A stretch of DNA of 64,000 bases from NCBI RefSeq assembly GCF_001620265.1, contig NZ_CP012661.1, positions 1,860,001 to 1,924,000 on the forward strand, written 5' to 3'. Numbering within the stretch: the stretch's first letter is position 1; every line of letters begins with the position of its first letter. Source of the stretch: Frigidibacter mobilis. GTDB lineage: Bacteria > Pseudomonadota > Alphaproteobacteria > Rhodobacterales > Rhodobacteraceae. The notes under the pieces are model-generated. The model was not told the DNA's origin, did no database searches, and saw only the letters and a list, made by a program, of their open reading frames with translations. The position numbers and the translations under genes are program-made. Shown piece after piece: positions 28,664 through 37,480 of this stretch.

Positions 28664-29701
28664 ATGAATTCCGAACTCGTCAGATCCATGCTGGCCGCCG
28701 TTCCCTTGCCGCTGATGATTGTCGGCTATGACCAGCGGGTGAAATCCGCCAATGCCGGCGCCCAGGCGATCTTTGGCGCCGAGCTGGAGGGGCGGCAGGT
28801 GCTGACCGTGATCCGCCAGCCGGCCCTGCTCGATGCGCTGGATGCGACACTGCGGGACGGGTCAACCAATCGCGCCCGGTTCCTGGTGACCGGCGCCCAG
28901 GATGCCTCCTACCGGATCATGACCTCGCCGATCACCGACGGGGCAGCGCGCGGCGCGCTGATCGCCTTCGAGGACGTGACCGAACTGGAAAAGGCCGAGG
29001 AAATGCGCCGCGACTTCGTGGCCAATGTCAGCCACGAGCTGCGCACGCCGCTGACCGCGCTGCTGGGATTCATCGAAACCCTCAAGGGCGCCGCCAGGGA
29101 TGACGCGGTGGCGCGCGAACGGTTCCTGACAATCATGGAGCGCGAGGCGGGGCGGATGAACCGGCTGGTGAGCGAGCTTTTGTCGCTGTCCCGGGTCGAG
29201 GCAGAGGAGCGGATGCGCCCGGGAGAGCGGGTGGACATGGCCGCGATCGTGCGCTCTGCCATCACCGCGCTGAAGCCGGTGGCCGAGGCGGCGCAGGTCG
29301 AGATCGAGCTGATCGGGGCCGAAGCGCCGATCCATCTTCTGGCCGATCCCGACCAGATGGCGCAGGTCTTTTCAAACCTCATTGAAAACGCTGTAAAATA
29401 TGGCGGTTCTGGCAAGAAGGTCACGGTCGAGATCACCCGCGAGCCGCGCGAGATCGGGCTGCGCGGCCCCGCGGTGCGCTTTGACGTGATCGACCGCGGC
29501 GAGGGCATCGACCAGGTGCACCTGCCGCGGCTGACCGAACGCTTCTACCGCGTCGATGCGCATCGCAGCCGCGAGAAGGGCGGCACCGGGCTGGGGCTGG
29601 CGATCGTCAAGCACATCATCAACCGCCATCGCGGCAAGCTGAAGATCGACAGCGCCAAGGGCAAGGGCAGCCGGTTCTCGGTGATCCTGCCCGAAAACTG
29701 A
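28664..29701 (+). CDS. phoR: sensor histidine kinase, PhoR-like
   Basis: A 345-residue histidine kinase: a PAS domain (about residues 10-105), HisKA with the phosphorylated His124 in NVSHELRTPLTAL, and a HATPase with N box LIENAVKYGG, G1 DRGEGI and G2 GGTGLGLAIVKHI. The HATPase and DHp match PhoR, the phosphate-regulon kinase that phosphorylates PhoB. Apart from a weakly hydrophobic N-terminus (MLAAVPLPLMIV) there is no transmembrane segment, unlike E. coli PhoR. No phoB, pst or phoU genes are in the window, so the partner is elsewhere or the name is only approximate. Confidence 0.78.
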   Translation: MNSELVRSMLAAVPLPLMIVGYDQRVKSANAGAQAIFGAELEGRQVLTVIRQPALLDALDATLRDGSTNRARFLVTGAQDASYRIMTSPITDGAARGALIAFEDVTELEKAEEMRRDFVANVSHELRTPLTALLGFIETLKGAARDDAVARERFLTIMEREAGRMNRLVSELLSLSRVEAEERMRPGERVDMAAIVRSAITALKPVAEAAQVEIELIGAEAPIHLLADPDQMAQVFSNLIENAVKYGGSGKKVTVEITREPREIGLRGPAVRFDVIDRGEGIDQVHLPRLTERFYRVDAHRSREKGGTGLGLAIVKHIINRHRGKLKIDSAKGKGSRFSVILPEN

Positions 29702-29802
29702 CCGCGAAACCTGACGGTGGAAATTGGTCCGGCTGCGACAGGACGGCGCTTGAAAGCCCGACCGAAAAGGTTGAGATACCTTGCGGCATGGAGGTGCCCG
29801 GC

Positions 29803-30990
29803 ATGGCCCAGTCTGACTCTCGCAACCCGGTTGGAAAGGCGCTTGCCGCCCTTGCTGCGGCGGGTATCGTGGCGCTGCCGCTGGCCGGGGGGCTGCGCGC
29901 GGGGCAGGGTGCCGATCTGGCCTTTCCGACCGCCGAAGCCCTTGGCGAAGCGCTGTTCTTCGACCCGATCCTGTCGCTGAACCGCAGCCAGTCCTGCGCC
30001 ACCTGCCATGATCCCGCCTCGGGCCATGCCGACCCGCGCGAGACCGCCGCGGGCCATGCCGTGAGCCTTGGCGACGATGGCGCCTCGCTTGGCGACCGCA
30101 ACGCGCCGGCCATCGGCTATGCGCGGTTCAGCCCGGGCTTTCACCGGCTGGAAGACGGCACCCCGGTCGGCGGCCAGTTCTGGGACGGTCGCGCCAGGGA
30201 TCTGGCCGAACAGGCGGGAGGCCCGCCGCTGAACCCGATCGAGATGGGGATGCCCGGCAGTGCCGATGTCGTGGCCCGGCTTGCGGCCGAGCCTGACTAT
30301 CGCGCCGCGTTCGAGGCGATCTATGGCTCCGAAATCTTTGCCGATACCGACGCCGCCTATGCCGCGATGGGGGCGGCGCTGGCGGCCTATCAGTTCACCG
30401 ACGAATTCGCGCCCTTCGATTCCAAGTATGACCGCTGGCTGCGCGGCGAGTACGAGATGACGCGCGAGGAAGAGCTGGGTCGGGTGCTGTTCTTCTCGGA
30501 CCAGTTCACCAATTGCAACCAGTGCCACCAGCTGCGCCAAAGCCCGGTTGCCGCGGACGAGACCTTCAGCAACTACCAGTTTCACAACATCGGCGTGCCC
30601 GCCAACGTGGCGGCGCGCAAGGTCAATGGCGTGACCGCGCCGGACCTTGGCCTTGCGCTGAACCCTGTGGTTCAGGATCCGGGGGCCGCGGGCCGCTTCA
30701 AGGTGCCGACGCTGCGCAATGTCGCTGTGACCGGGCCCTACATGCACAACGGCGTCTTCACCGATCTGCGCACCGTGGTGCTGTTCTACAACAAGTACAA
30801 CACCCGCGACGCGGCGCGGCTCATCAACCCCGAGACCGGCGCTCAATGGGAGCCGGCAGAGGTGCCCGAGAACCTCTCGCTGACAGAGCTGGAGCATGGG
30901 CCCGCGCTGGATGACAAGCGGGTGGATGCCATCGTGGCCTTCCTCAAGACGCTGACCGACGCGCGGTTCGAGGATCTGCTGGAAGAGTAA
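29803..30990 (+). CDS. di-haem cytochrome c peroxidase family protein
   Basis: A 395-residue periplasmic c-type cytochrome of the CcpA/MauG family. A hydrophobic segment (about residues 12-30) acts as signal or anchor. Two haem-binding motifs are visible: CATCH (65-69) and CNQCH (238-242), the two-haem layout used to reduce hydrogen peroxide with electrons from small cytochromes, or in MauG-type members to modify proteins. The motif FKVPTLRNVAVTGPYMHNG near residue 300 is typical. The ATG at 29803 is preferred because GGAGGTG lies 7 bases upstream; that site overlaps an earlier in-frame ATG at 29788. Confidence 0.88.
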   Translation: MAQSDSRNPVGKALAALAAAGIVALPLAGGLRAGQGADLAFPTAEALGEALFFDPILSLNRSQSCATCHDPASGHADPRETAAGHAVSLGDDGASLGDRNAPAIGYARFSPGFHRLEDGTPVGGQFWDGRARDLAEQAGGPPLNPIEMGMPGSADVVARLAAEPDYRAAFEAIYGSEIFADTDAAYAAMGAALAAYQFTDEFAPFDSKYDRWLRGEYEMTREEELGRVLFFSDQFTNCNQCHQLRQSPVAADETFSNYQFHNIGVPANVAARKVNGVTAPDLGLALNPVVQDPGAAGRFKVPTLRNVAVTGPYMHNGVFTDLRTVVLFYNKYNTRDAARLINPETGAQWEPAEVPENLSLTELEHGPALDDKRVDAIVAFLKTLTDARFEDLLEE

Positions 30991-31010
30991 GGCCGGAATG
31001 TCCCGGCTTT
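30989..31010 (+). terminator. probable terminator after the peroxidase gene
   Basis: AAGGCCGG and CCGGCTTT pair over 8 positions (one G-T) with a 6-base loop, overlapping the stop codon. The T-run is short. Confidence 0.45.
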
Positions 31011-31156
31011 CCCCGCCCGGTCATCAATACTCCGGCTTGCGGCAGGGGATCTGCTCTGGCCGGGGCAGGGTGCCTTGCCGATGACGCTGGCCCCTGCCGC
31101 ATCAAGCGCGGGCAGGGCGCAACCATTCCACAACAATTCAAGGCTAACATAGCTAG

Positions 31157-31185
31157 TTGACATATTTGTCATTTAGACAGATCTA
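31157..31185 (+). promoter_or_regulatory. promoter with overlapping palindromic operator for the RND efflux genes
   Basis: TTGACA at 31157-31162 and GATCTA at 31180-31185 are spaced 17 bases, as in a sigma70-type promoter. The same stretch has a perfect inverted repeat TGACATATTTGTCA (31158-31171) and a second overlapping one, TGTC-ATTTA-GACA (31167-31179), so a dimeric repressor of the TetR or MarR type could block the promoter. No such regulator is encoded nearby. Confidence 0.45.
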
Positions 31186-31211
31186 GAAAGTCATAGTCGC
31201 TCAGAGGCCGT

Positions 31212-32264
31212 ATGAAACGCTTGATCCTGTCCCTGGGCGCAGCCCTGTGCGCTCCCGCAGCCTTGGCAGAACCGCTGCCTGTGCGTATCACGACGGCCGC
31301 ACTGGCCACGCCGTTGCAAGAGGTCAGCCTGACCGGCACGCTGGAGCCGATCGAGGCGTTTGCGGTGTCCTTCCCGCAGGGCGGGCGGGTGATCTCGATC
31401 ATTCCGCGCGCCGGGGACAGGATCGTCGTGGGGCAGGAACTGGCCCGTGTCGACCCGACCCAGACCGATACCGCGGTGCGCGCCGCCTCGGCCAACCTCG
31501 TTGCGGCCGAATCGTCGCTGCGCGAGGCGCAGCAGGCCAGCGACCGCTCGCAGGAGTTGCTGGCACGCGGCGCCGGCACCCGGGCCGATTTCGACAATGC
31601 GACCCGAAGCCTGCTGGCAGCCCGGGCTGCGCGCGACCAGGCCGAGGCAGAGCTGGCCAAGGCGCAGACCTCGCAGGACAACACGGTGCTGCACGCCTTC
31701 CGGGCGGGAACCGTCACAAAGCGTTCGGCAGAGCCCGGCCAGGTGGTGAATCCGGGTCAGCAGGTGCTGGAGATTGCCGCTGATGCGGGGTTGGAGGCGG
31801 TGTTCAACGCCCCCGACGGAATTGATCTGGAGGCGTTCCTGGGCAATACGGTCACGCTCGACCTCGTCGACCAGCCGGGCCTGACGCTGGCTGGCACGAT
31901 CACCGAGATCTCGCCGCTGGTGGACCCGGACACCCGGTCGGTGGTGCTGAAGGCACGGCTGGACAGTTCGGTTCCCGCGGGGGCAGTGTTCGGCTCGCCC
32001 GTGGTGGGACACCTGACCTTGGCACAGGCGCCGGTGGTCACGCTGCCCTGGGCCGCGCTGACCGCGCTGGCCGGGGGCGCAGCTGTCTGGACGGTCGATC
32101 CGGTCACGATGACCGCGGGGCAGGTGCCGGTCACAGTCGGCTCCTATGGCGATGATACGGTGCGCCTGACGGCGGGCGTTGAGCCGGGCGCGCTGGTTGT
32201 CACCGATGGATCGCAACTTCTGTTCCCGGGCCGGTTGGTCGCCCCGGTGGAAGCGGGGAACTGA
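31212..32264 (+). CDS. RND efflux periplasmic adaptor subunit, first of two
   Basis: A 350-residue membrane-fusion protein (HlyD/AcrA family) with signal peptide MKRLILSLGAALCAPAALA. It shows the lipoyl half-motifs (GRVISIIPRAGDRIVVGQELARVD and later VLHAFRAGTVTKR), a coiled-coil hairpin (residues about 85-155, rich in Ala, Arg and Gln) and beta-barrel domains. Adaptors link the RND pump to an outer-membrane channel. Its stop overlaps the second adaptor's start by one base (TGATG), so the two are produced together. Confidence 0.88.
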   Translation: MKRLILSLGAALCAPAALAEPLPVRITTAALATPLQEVSLTGTLEPIEAFAVSFPQGGRVISIIPRAGDRIVVGQELARVDPTQTDTAVRAASANLVAAESSLREAQQASDRSQELLARGAGTRADFDNATRSLLAARAARDQAEAELAKAQTSQDNTVLHAFRAGTVTKRSAEPGQVVNPGQQVLEIAADAGLEAVFNAPDGIDLEAFLGNTVTLDLVDQPGLTLAGTITEISPLVDPDTRSVVLKARLDSSVPAGAVFGSPVVGHLTLAQAPVVTLPWAALTALAGGAAVWTVDPVTMTAGQVPVTVGSYGDDTVRLTAGVEPGALVVTDGSQLLFPGRLVAPVEAGN

Positions 32265-33292
32265 TGCGCCGCCTTGCCCTTTGCCTTGCGCTGCTGCCGC
32301 TGCCGGCCGCCGCCGAAACCGCGCGCCCTGTCGTGTCGGAAATCATCATCCCCGGCCCGCCGCAAGCGCGCAGCTTCACCGGCACGGTCGAGGCCGAGGT
32401 CACCACCGACCTTGCCTTCCTGACGCTGGGGCGGGTTGCGACGCTGGAGGTCGGCGAAGGTGACAGGGTCACGGTCGGCACCGTTCTGGCCACGCTCGAC
32501 CAGGTCACGCTGAACGAAGACCTGTCGGCCGCGAAGGCGGCCCTGCAAAGCGCGCAGGCCGGCGCGCAGTTCGCGCAGCAGAGCTTCGACCGGATGCAGG
32601 AACTGGTGACGCGCGGGGTGGCCTCTGCCTCGCAGCTGGAAACCTCACAGGCCTCGCTGGACACGGCACAGGCCGGGGTGACCGCGGCCGAGGCCGATCT
32701 GGCCCGGGCGCAGGATGCCGCTGGCTACTCGGCGCTGACCGCCCCGATGGACGGGATCGTGACGGAAACCCTCGTCGATCCCGGCACGGTGGTCTCTGCG
32801 GGAACGCCGATCCTGACCCTTGCGGGCCTGACCGGCCGCGAGGCGGTGCTGGATGTGCCGCCCGATGTGCTATCGCTTCTGAAGCTGGGCGACAGCTTTG
32901 ACGTGACCGGGCGCGGCAGCCTGCCCATCACCGGCACCCTGGTGCGGATCGAGCCCTCGGCCGGAACCGGAACCCGCAGTCGCCGCATCCACCTGGCCCT
33001 CACCGATCCGCCGCAATCCTACCGGCTTGGCAGCCTGGTCTCCGCCCGGCCGGCGGGCGAGGCGGCCAGCGTGGTGACGCTGCCGCAAAGCGCCATCACC
33101 GGCCCGGCCGGGGCGCCGCAGGTCTGGAAGGTGGGCGAGGGGCGCAAGGTCGGGCTGGTGCCGGTGACATTGGGCGCAACCCTGGGCGACCGTGTCGTGG
33201 TGACCGGCGGGCTTGCCGAGGCGGATGAAATCGTGGTGCGGGGCGTCAACTCCCTGTCCGAGGGCCAGACAGTCGGCGAGGGAATAAACTGA
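32264..33292 (+). CDS. RND efflux periplasmic adaptor subunit, second of two
   Basis: A 342-residue membrane-fusion protein with signal peptide MRRLALCLALLPLPAAA. It has the same lipoyl/hairpin/barrel layout as the preceding protein (TLGRVATLEVGEGDRV; SAPMDGIVTE-like segment), but the two share only modest similarity. Two different adaptors before one pump recall the TriA/TriB-TriC arrangement of Pseudomonas, in which both adaptors are needed. The stop overlaps the pump start by one base. Confidence 0.87.
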   Translation: MRRLALCLALLPLPAAAETARPVVSEIIIPGPPQARSFTGTVEAEVTTDLAFLTLGRVATLEVGEGDRVTVGTVLATLDQVTLNEDLSAAKAALQSAQAGAQFAQQSFDRMQELVTRGVASASQLETSQASLDTAQAGVTAAEADLARAQDAAGYSALTAPMDGIVTETLVDPGTVVSAGTPILTLAGLTGREAVLDVPPDVLSLLKLGDSFDVTGRGSLPITGTLVRIEPSAGTGTRSRRIHLALTDPPQSYRLGSLVSARPAGEAASVVTLPQSAITGPAGAPQVWKVGEGRKVGLVPVTLGATLGDRVVVTGGLAEADEIVVRGVNSLSEGQTVGEGIN

Positions 33293-36200
33293 TGCGCTTC
33301 AACCTGTCGGACTGGTCGCTGCGCCACCGCTCGTTCATCTGGTACCTGATCCTGGTGTCTCTGCTGGCCGGGGCCTATGGCTACATGTCGATGGGGCGCG
33401 AGGAGGACCCGGCCTTCACCATCAAGACCATGATCGTCCAGGCCTCGCTGCCGGGCGCGACGGCAGAAGAGACGCTGACCCAGGTCACGGAACGCATCGA
33501 GAAAAAGCTGCAGGAGCTGGAGAACCTCAAGTTCACCAGATCGGAAACCAGCCCCGGCATGGCGACGGTCTATGTCGAGCTGACGGCAGAGACGCGCTCG
33601 GCGGCGGTTGCCGCCACCTGGCAGCGCGTCCGCAACATGATGAATGACATCCGGGGCGACTTCCCCCAGGAATTCGCCGGGTTCGGCTTCAATGACAGCT
33701 TCGGCGATGTCTACGGCAACATCTATGCCTTCACCTATGACGGCTTCACCCCGACCGAGGCCAAGCACTGGGCCGAGACGGTGCAGGACGCCGTCCTGCA
33801 GATGAAGGATGCCGGGAAGGTCGACCTGGTCGGCACCCAGGATCCGGTGATCTTTCTGGAATTCTCGGCCCGCCGCCTGGCTGCCCTGGGCCTCGATACC
33901 GCGACGGTGCTGGACACGCTCGCCAACCAGAACGCCATCACCCCCTCCGGCATCATCCGCACGCCGGGGGAAAAGGTCATGGTCCGCGTCTCGGGCCGTT
34001 TCTCGACGGCCGAAGACTTGGCTGCAACCACGCTGCGGGTAGGGGACACGTTCTTTGCCCTGTCGGATGTGGCTGACGTGCGCGCGGGCTATGTCGACCC
34101 GGCCAAGGTGCTGTACCGCTATGACGGCAAGCCCGCCATCGCCCTGATCGTCGGGATGCGGGCAGGGGCGAATATCCAGACCTTTGGCGAAGCGCTGGAC
34201 GAGGTGATCGCCGAAATGGCGCCCGAACTGCCAGTCGGCATCGAGATGCACAAGGTCTCGGATCAGCCCAAGGTCGTGGAGGAGTCGGTCAACCACTTCC
34301 TGCGCGCGCTGGTCGAGGCAGTGGTGATCGTGCTGGCGGTCAGCTTCGTTGCGCTCGGGGTCCGGGCCGGGTTGGTGGTGACGATGGCGATCCCGCTGGT
34401 GCTGGCGCTGACCTTCGTGCTGCTGGCGATGATGGACATCACCTTGCAGCGGATCTCGCTTGGCGCGCTCATCATCGCCCTGGGCCTGCTGGTCGATGAC
34501 GCGATGATCTCCATCGAGCTGATGATCTCGCGGCTGGAAATCGGCGAAAGCCTGGAAAGGGCGGCAAGCGCGGCCTGGTCCTCCATCGCCTTTCCGATGC
34601 TGACCGGCACTTTGGTGACAATGGCGGGCTTCATCCCGATAGGACTGAACACCTCGGCGGCGGGGGAATACACCATCTCGCTGTTCTACGTGATCGTCAT
34701 CTCGCTTCTGCTGTCCTGGGTGGTGGCGGTGTTGTTCGCGCCGATCCTGGGGATGACCTTCCTGCCCAAGACGATGAAACACCACTCGACAGAGCCGGGA
34801 CGGGTTCGCCGCGTCTTCCACAGGATGCTGAGGCTGGCGATGCGGGCCAAGCGGCTGACGGTAGCGCTGACGCTGGCGGTCTTCGGGTTGTCGCTGTTCG
34901 GGATGAAGTTCGTCGAGCAGCAGTTCTTCCCGACATCGGACCGGCCGGAACTGATCGTCGACGTGACGCTGCGCAACAACGCCTCGTTCAACTCCACCGA
35001 TGCGGTGATGGGGCAGTTGGATACCTGGTTGGCAAGCCGCGAGGAGCCGACCTATTGGAGCACCTATGTCGGCCGCTCGGCCCCGCGCTTCATCCTGGCC
35101 TTCGATTCGATGACGCCGGCGGACAATTTCGGCCAGATCGTGGTGATGACCGGTGATCTGGCCGCACGCGACAGCCTGAAGGCGGCCGTGGCCGAGTTTT
35201 CCGAAACCCTGCCCGGGATCGACATCTTCGCCAAGTATCTGGAGCTTGGGCCGCCGGTTGGCAAACCTGTGCAATACCGCCTGTCCGGGCCCGATCCTGA
35301 CCGGGTCAGCGATCTGGGCCGCGATCTGGCCGCCATCCTGGCCACCGACAGCCGCCTGCACATGATTACCCAGAACTTCAGCGAGCCTGCGAGGGTGGCC
35401 CGCGTCGTGCTGGACCAGGACAAGCTGCGCCAGCTGGGCCTGACCCAGACCGATGTTGCCCAGGCGCTCTATGCGCTGTTCGACGGGGTCACTGTGACCG
35501 AAGTGCGCGACGGCAAGACGCTGGTTGACGTGGTGGCACGCGGCAATGCGGCAGACCGCTCGTCGGTCGCGTCCTTGCAGGACATGCAGCTTGGCAATGC
35601 CGCGGGCCAGCCGATTCCGCTGTTGTCCTTCGCCACGCTCGAATGGACGCTGGAGCAGCCGATGATCCACCAGCGCAACCGCCTGCCGACGGTGACGGTC
35701 AAGGCGGCGGTGGCGACCAAGGACCAGCCGGCAACCATTGCCGCGGCCCTGAAATCCCGGATAGACGATTTCGCGGCGGCGCTTCCCGCAGGCTATGCGG
35801 TGGAAAACGGCGGCTCTGTCGAGAGCAGTGCCGAAAGCCAGGCGCCGATCGTCGCGGTGGTGCCGATCATGCTGCTTATCATGGTGACGCTGGTCATGGT
35901 GCAGATGCAGAGCTTCCGGCGCAGCTTCGTCGTGCTGGCGGTGGCGCCTCTGGGAATGATCGGGGTCGTGGCGGCATTGCTGGCCTCGGGGGCTCCGCTG
36001 GGTTTCGTGGCGATCCTGGGGGTGCTGGCCCTGGTCGGGATCCTGATCCGCAACTCGATCATCCTCGTGCATGAGATCGAGGAGCTGCAGCATCGCGGCC
36101 TGTCGCGCTGGCATGCGGTGTTCGATGCGACAGACAGCCGGGCGCGGCCGATCCTGCTGACGGCGGCAGCGGCAAGCCTTGCCCTGATCCCGATCTCGCG

Positions 36201-36330
36201 CCAGGTGTTCTGGGGGCCGATGGCCTATGCGATGATGGGCGGCATCATCGTCGGCACCTTGCTGACGCTGCTGTTCGTGCCGGCGCTCTATTGCCTCGTG
36301 TTCCGGATCAAGCCAGAGCCCGCCGCCTGA
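33292..36330 (+). CDS. RND efflux permease (AcrB/MexB-like, HAE1 type)
   Basis: A 1012-residue inner-membrane proton-driven exporter with 12 membrane segments in the standard two-half layout. The proton-relay pair Asp402-Asp403 sits in GLLVDDAMISIE, as in AcrB Asp407-Asp408. The conserved start (N-terminal SLRHRSFIWYLIL and the MGREEDPAF loop) places it near the MexK/TriC/VmeL branch rather than classical AcrB. Substrates cannot be inferred. No outer-membrane factor gene is adjacent, so a shared TolC-type channel is expected. The final VPALYCLVFRIKPE is typical of the family. Confidence 0.92.
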   Translation: MRFNLSDWSLRHRSFIWYLILVSLLAGAYGYMSMGREEDPAFTIKTMIVQASLPGATAEETLTQVTERIEKKLQELENLKFTRSETSPGMATVYVELTAETRSAAVAATWQRVRNMMNDIRGDFPQEFAGFGFNDSFGDVYGNIYAFTYDGFTPTEAKHWAETVQDAVLQMKDAGKVDLVGTQDPVIFLEFSARRLAALGLDTATVLDTLANQNAITPSGIIRTPGEKVMVRVSGRFSTAEDLAATTLRVGDTFFALSDVADVRAGYVDPAKVLYRYDGKPAIALIVGMRAGANIQTFGEALDEVIAEMAPELPVGIEMHKVSDQPKVVEESVNHFLRALVEAVVIVLAVSFVALGVRAGLVVTMAIPLVLALTFVLLAMMDITLQRISLGALIIALGLLVDDAMISIELMISRLEIGESLERAASAAWSSIAFPMLTGTLVTMAGFIPIGLNTSAAGEYTISLFYVIVISLLLSWVVAVLFAPILGMTFLPKTMKHHSTEPGRVRRVFHRMLRLAMRAKRLTVALTLAVFGLSLFGMKFVEQQFFPTSDRPELIVDVTLRNNASFNSTDAVMGQLDTWLASREEPTYWSTYVGRSAPRFILAFDSMTPADNFGQIVVMTGDLAARDSLKAAVAEFSETLPGIDIFAKYLELGPPVGKPVQYRLSGPDPDRVSDLGRDLAAILATDSRLHMITQNFSEPARVARVVLDQDKLRQLGLTQTDVAQALYALFDGVTVTEVRDGKTLVDVVARGNAADRSSVASLQDMQLGNAAGQPIPLLSFATLEWTLEQPMIHQRNRLPTVTVKAAVATKDQPATIAAALKSRIDDFAAALPAGYAVENGGSVESSAESQAPIVAVVPIMLLIMVTLVMVQMQSFRRSFVVLAVAPLGMIGVVAALLASGAPLGFVAILGVLALVGILIRNSIILVHEIEELQHRGLSRWHAVFDATDSRARPILLTAAAASLALIPISRQVFWGPMAYAMMGGIIVGTLLTLLFVPALYCLVFRIKPEPAA

Positions 36331-36674
36331 GGGCGGCAGGGCGCCGGCATCCCGCAGGCGCTTGCTCTCGGGCGAGAGAGTGGGGCCTGAACGAGGTGCC
36401 GTGCAAGCCATCGGTGCTCTGCACGGAGCATGGTAAATTATCCAATAATCGGTATTATGTAATAAATATGGATGCAGCCCACCACGAAGTCCACCGGGAA
36501 TGCGCCCGGCATGATATGGCATTTCATTTGTAAAACAATGTATTGCAAGACTTTCTTCATGCGGATGGCCGCGCGCTGCCACCTGTCCCATCGCGCCGCA
36601 CTGGACCGGCGCACCGCCGCGCGGTAAAGCACGGCCAACGCCCGCCGCTGGCGCCTCATGTAAGGAAGCCGTAG
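36331..36674. other. 344-bp intergenic region with an AT-rich palindrome
   Basis: No gene seen. 36421-36480 is 38% G+C by hand count and contains the inverted repeat ATAAT-CGGT-ATTAT (36445-36458) within a promoter-like AT-rich stretch, upstream of rpe. A short hairpin CTCTC-GGGC-GAGAG is at 36365-36378. The palindrome could be an operator for rpe or for an unseen transcript. Confidence 0.5.
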
Positions 36675-37376
36675 ATGCCTTTCCCCGCCAGTTTCACCCG
36701 CCGCATCAAGATCGCGCCGTCGATCCTCTCTGCCGATTTCGCCAATTTCGGCGCCGAATGCCGCGCCATCGAGGCCGAGGGCGCGGACTGGGTGCATGTC
36801 GACGTGATGGACGGCCATTTCGTGCCCAACATCACCTTCGGGCCTGCCACCTGCGCCGCGATCCGCCCGCATATCAAGGGCGTGATGGATGTCCACCTGA
36901 TGATCGCGCCGGTGGACCCCTATATCGAGGCCTTCGCGGCGGCGGGCGCCGATGTCATCACTGCGCATATCGAGGCCGGGCCGCACATTCACCGCACCTT
37001 GCAAGCCATTCGGAACACGGGGAAAAAGGCGGGTCTTGCCATCAATCCCGGCACCGGGCTCGACGGGGTGGAGAACCTTCTGGACATGCTCGACCTTGTC
37101 TGCGTGATGACCGTGAACCCTGGCTTCGGGGGGCAGTCCTTCATCGCTTCGCAGGTCGAGAAGGTCCGCCGCCTGCGCGCGCTGATCGGCGAGCGACGGG
37201 TCCATATCGAGATCGACGGCGGCGTGACGCCGGTGACCGCGCCGCTGGTAGCTGCGGCCGGCGCCGATGTGCTGGTGGCGGGATCGGCGGTGTTCAAGGG
37301 CGGATCGGTGACAGACCCCGCCCCCTACGGCGCCAATATCCGCGCCATCCGGGCGGCGGCAGAGGCGGCGCTGTAA
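36675..37376 (+). CDS. rpe: ribulose-phosphate 3-epimerase
   Basis: A 233-residue TIM-barrel enzyme that interconverts ribulose 5-phosphate and xylulose 5-phosphate in the pentose phosphate (and Calvin) pathway. The catalytic segments are SILSADFANFG, the metal-site DVMDGHFVPNITFGP and MTVNPGFGGQSFI, and the phosphate-binding loop ends the barrel (GADVLVAGSAVF). It reads with AAGGAAG upstream of the ATG. It stands alone, 104 bases before the metallo-hydrolase gene. Confidence 0.96.
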   Translation: MPFPASFTRRIKIAPSILSADFANFGAECRAIEAEGADWVHVDVMDGHFVPNITFGPATCAAIRPHIKGVMDVHLMIAPVDPYIEAFAAAGADVITAHIEAGPHIHRTLQAIRNTGKKAGLAINPGTGLDGVENLLDMLDLVCVMTVNPGFGGQSFIASQVEKVRRLRALIGERRVHIEIDGGVTPVTAPLVAAAGADVLVAGSAVFKGGSVTDPAPYGANIRAIRAAAEAAL

Positions 37377-37480
37377 TCCGCGGCGCCCCAAGGGCGACAC
37401 GCTGCCGCGGGGTCATATTCGCGCGTTGATATGTGTTCGGCGGGGCGTATACCGGCCGCAGTCAACCCGCGGAGCCCGCC

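Noticed and set aside
36291..36533. 80-codon plus-strand frame overlapping the end of the RND pump gene
   Set aside because: It starts inside another gene, lacks a ribosome-binding site, and runs into the AT-rich intergenic patch.
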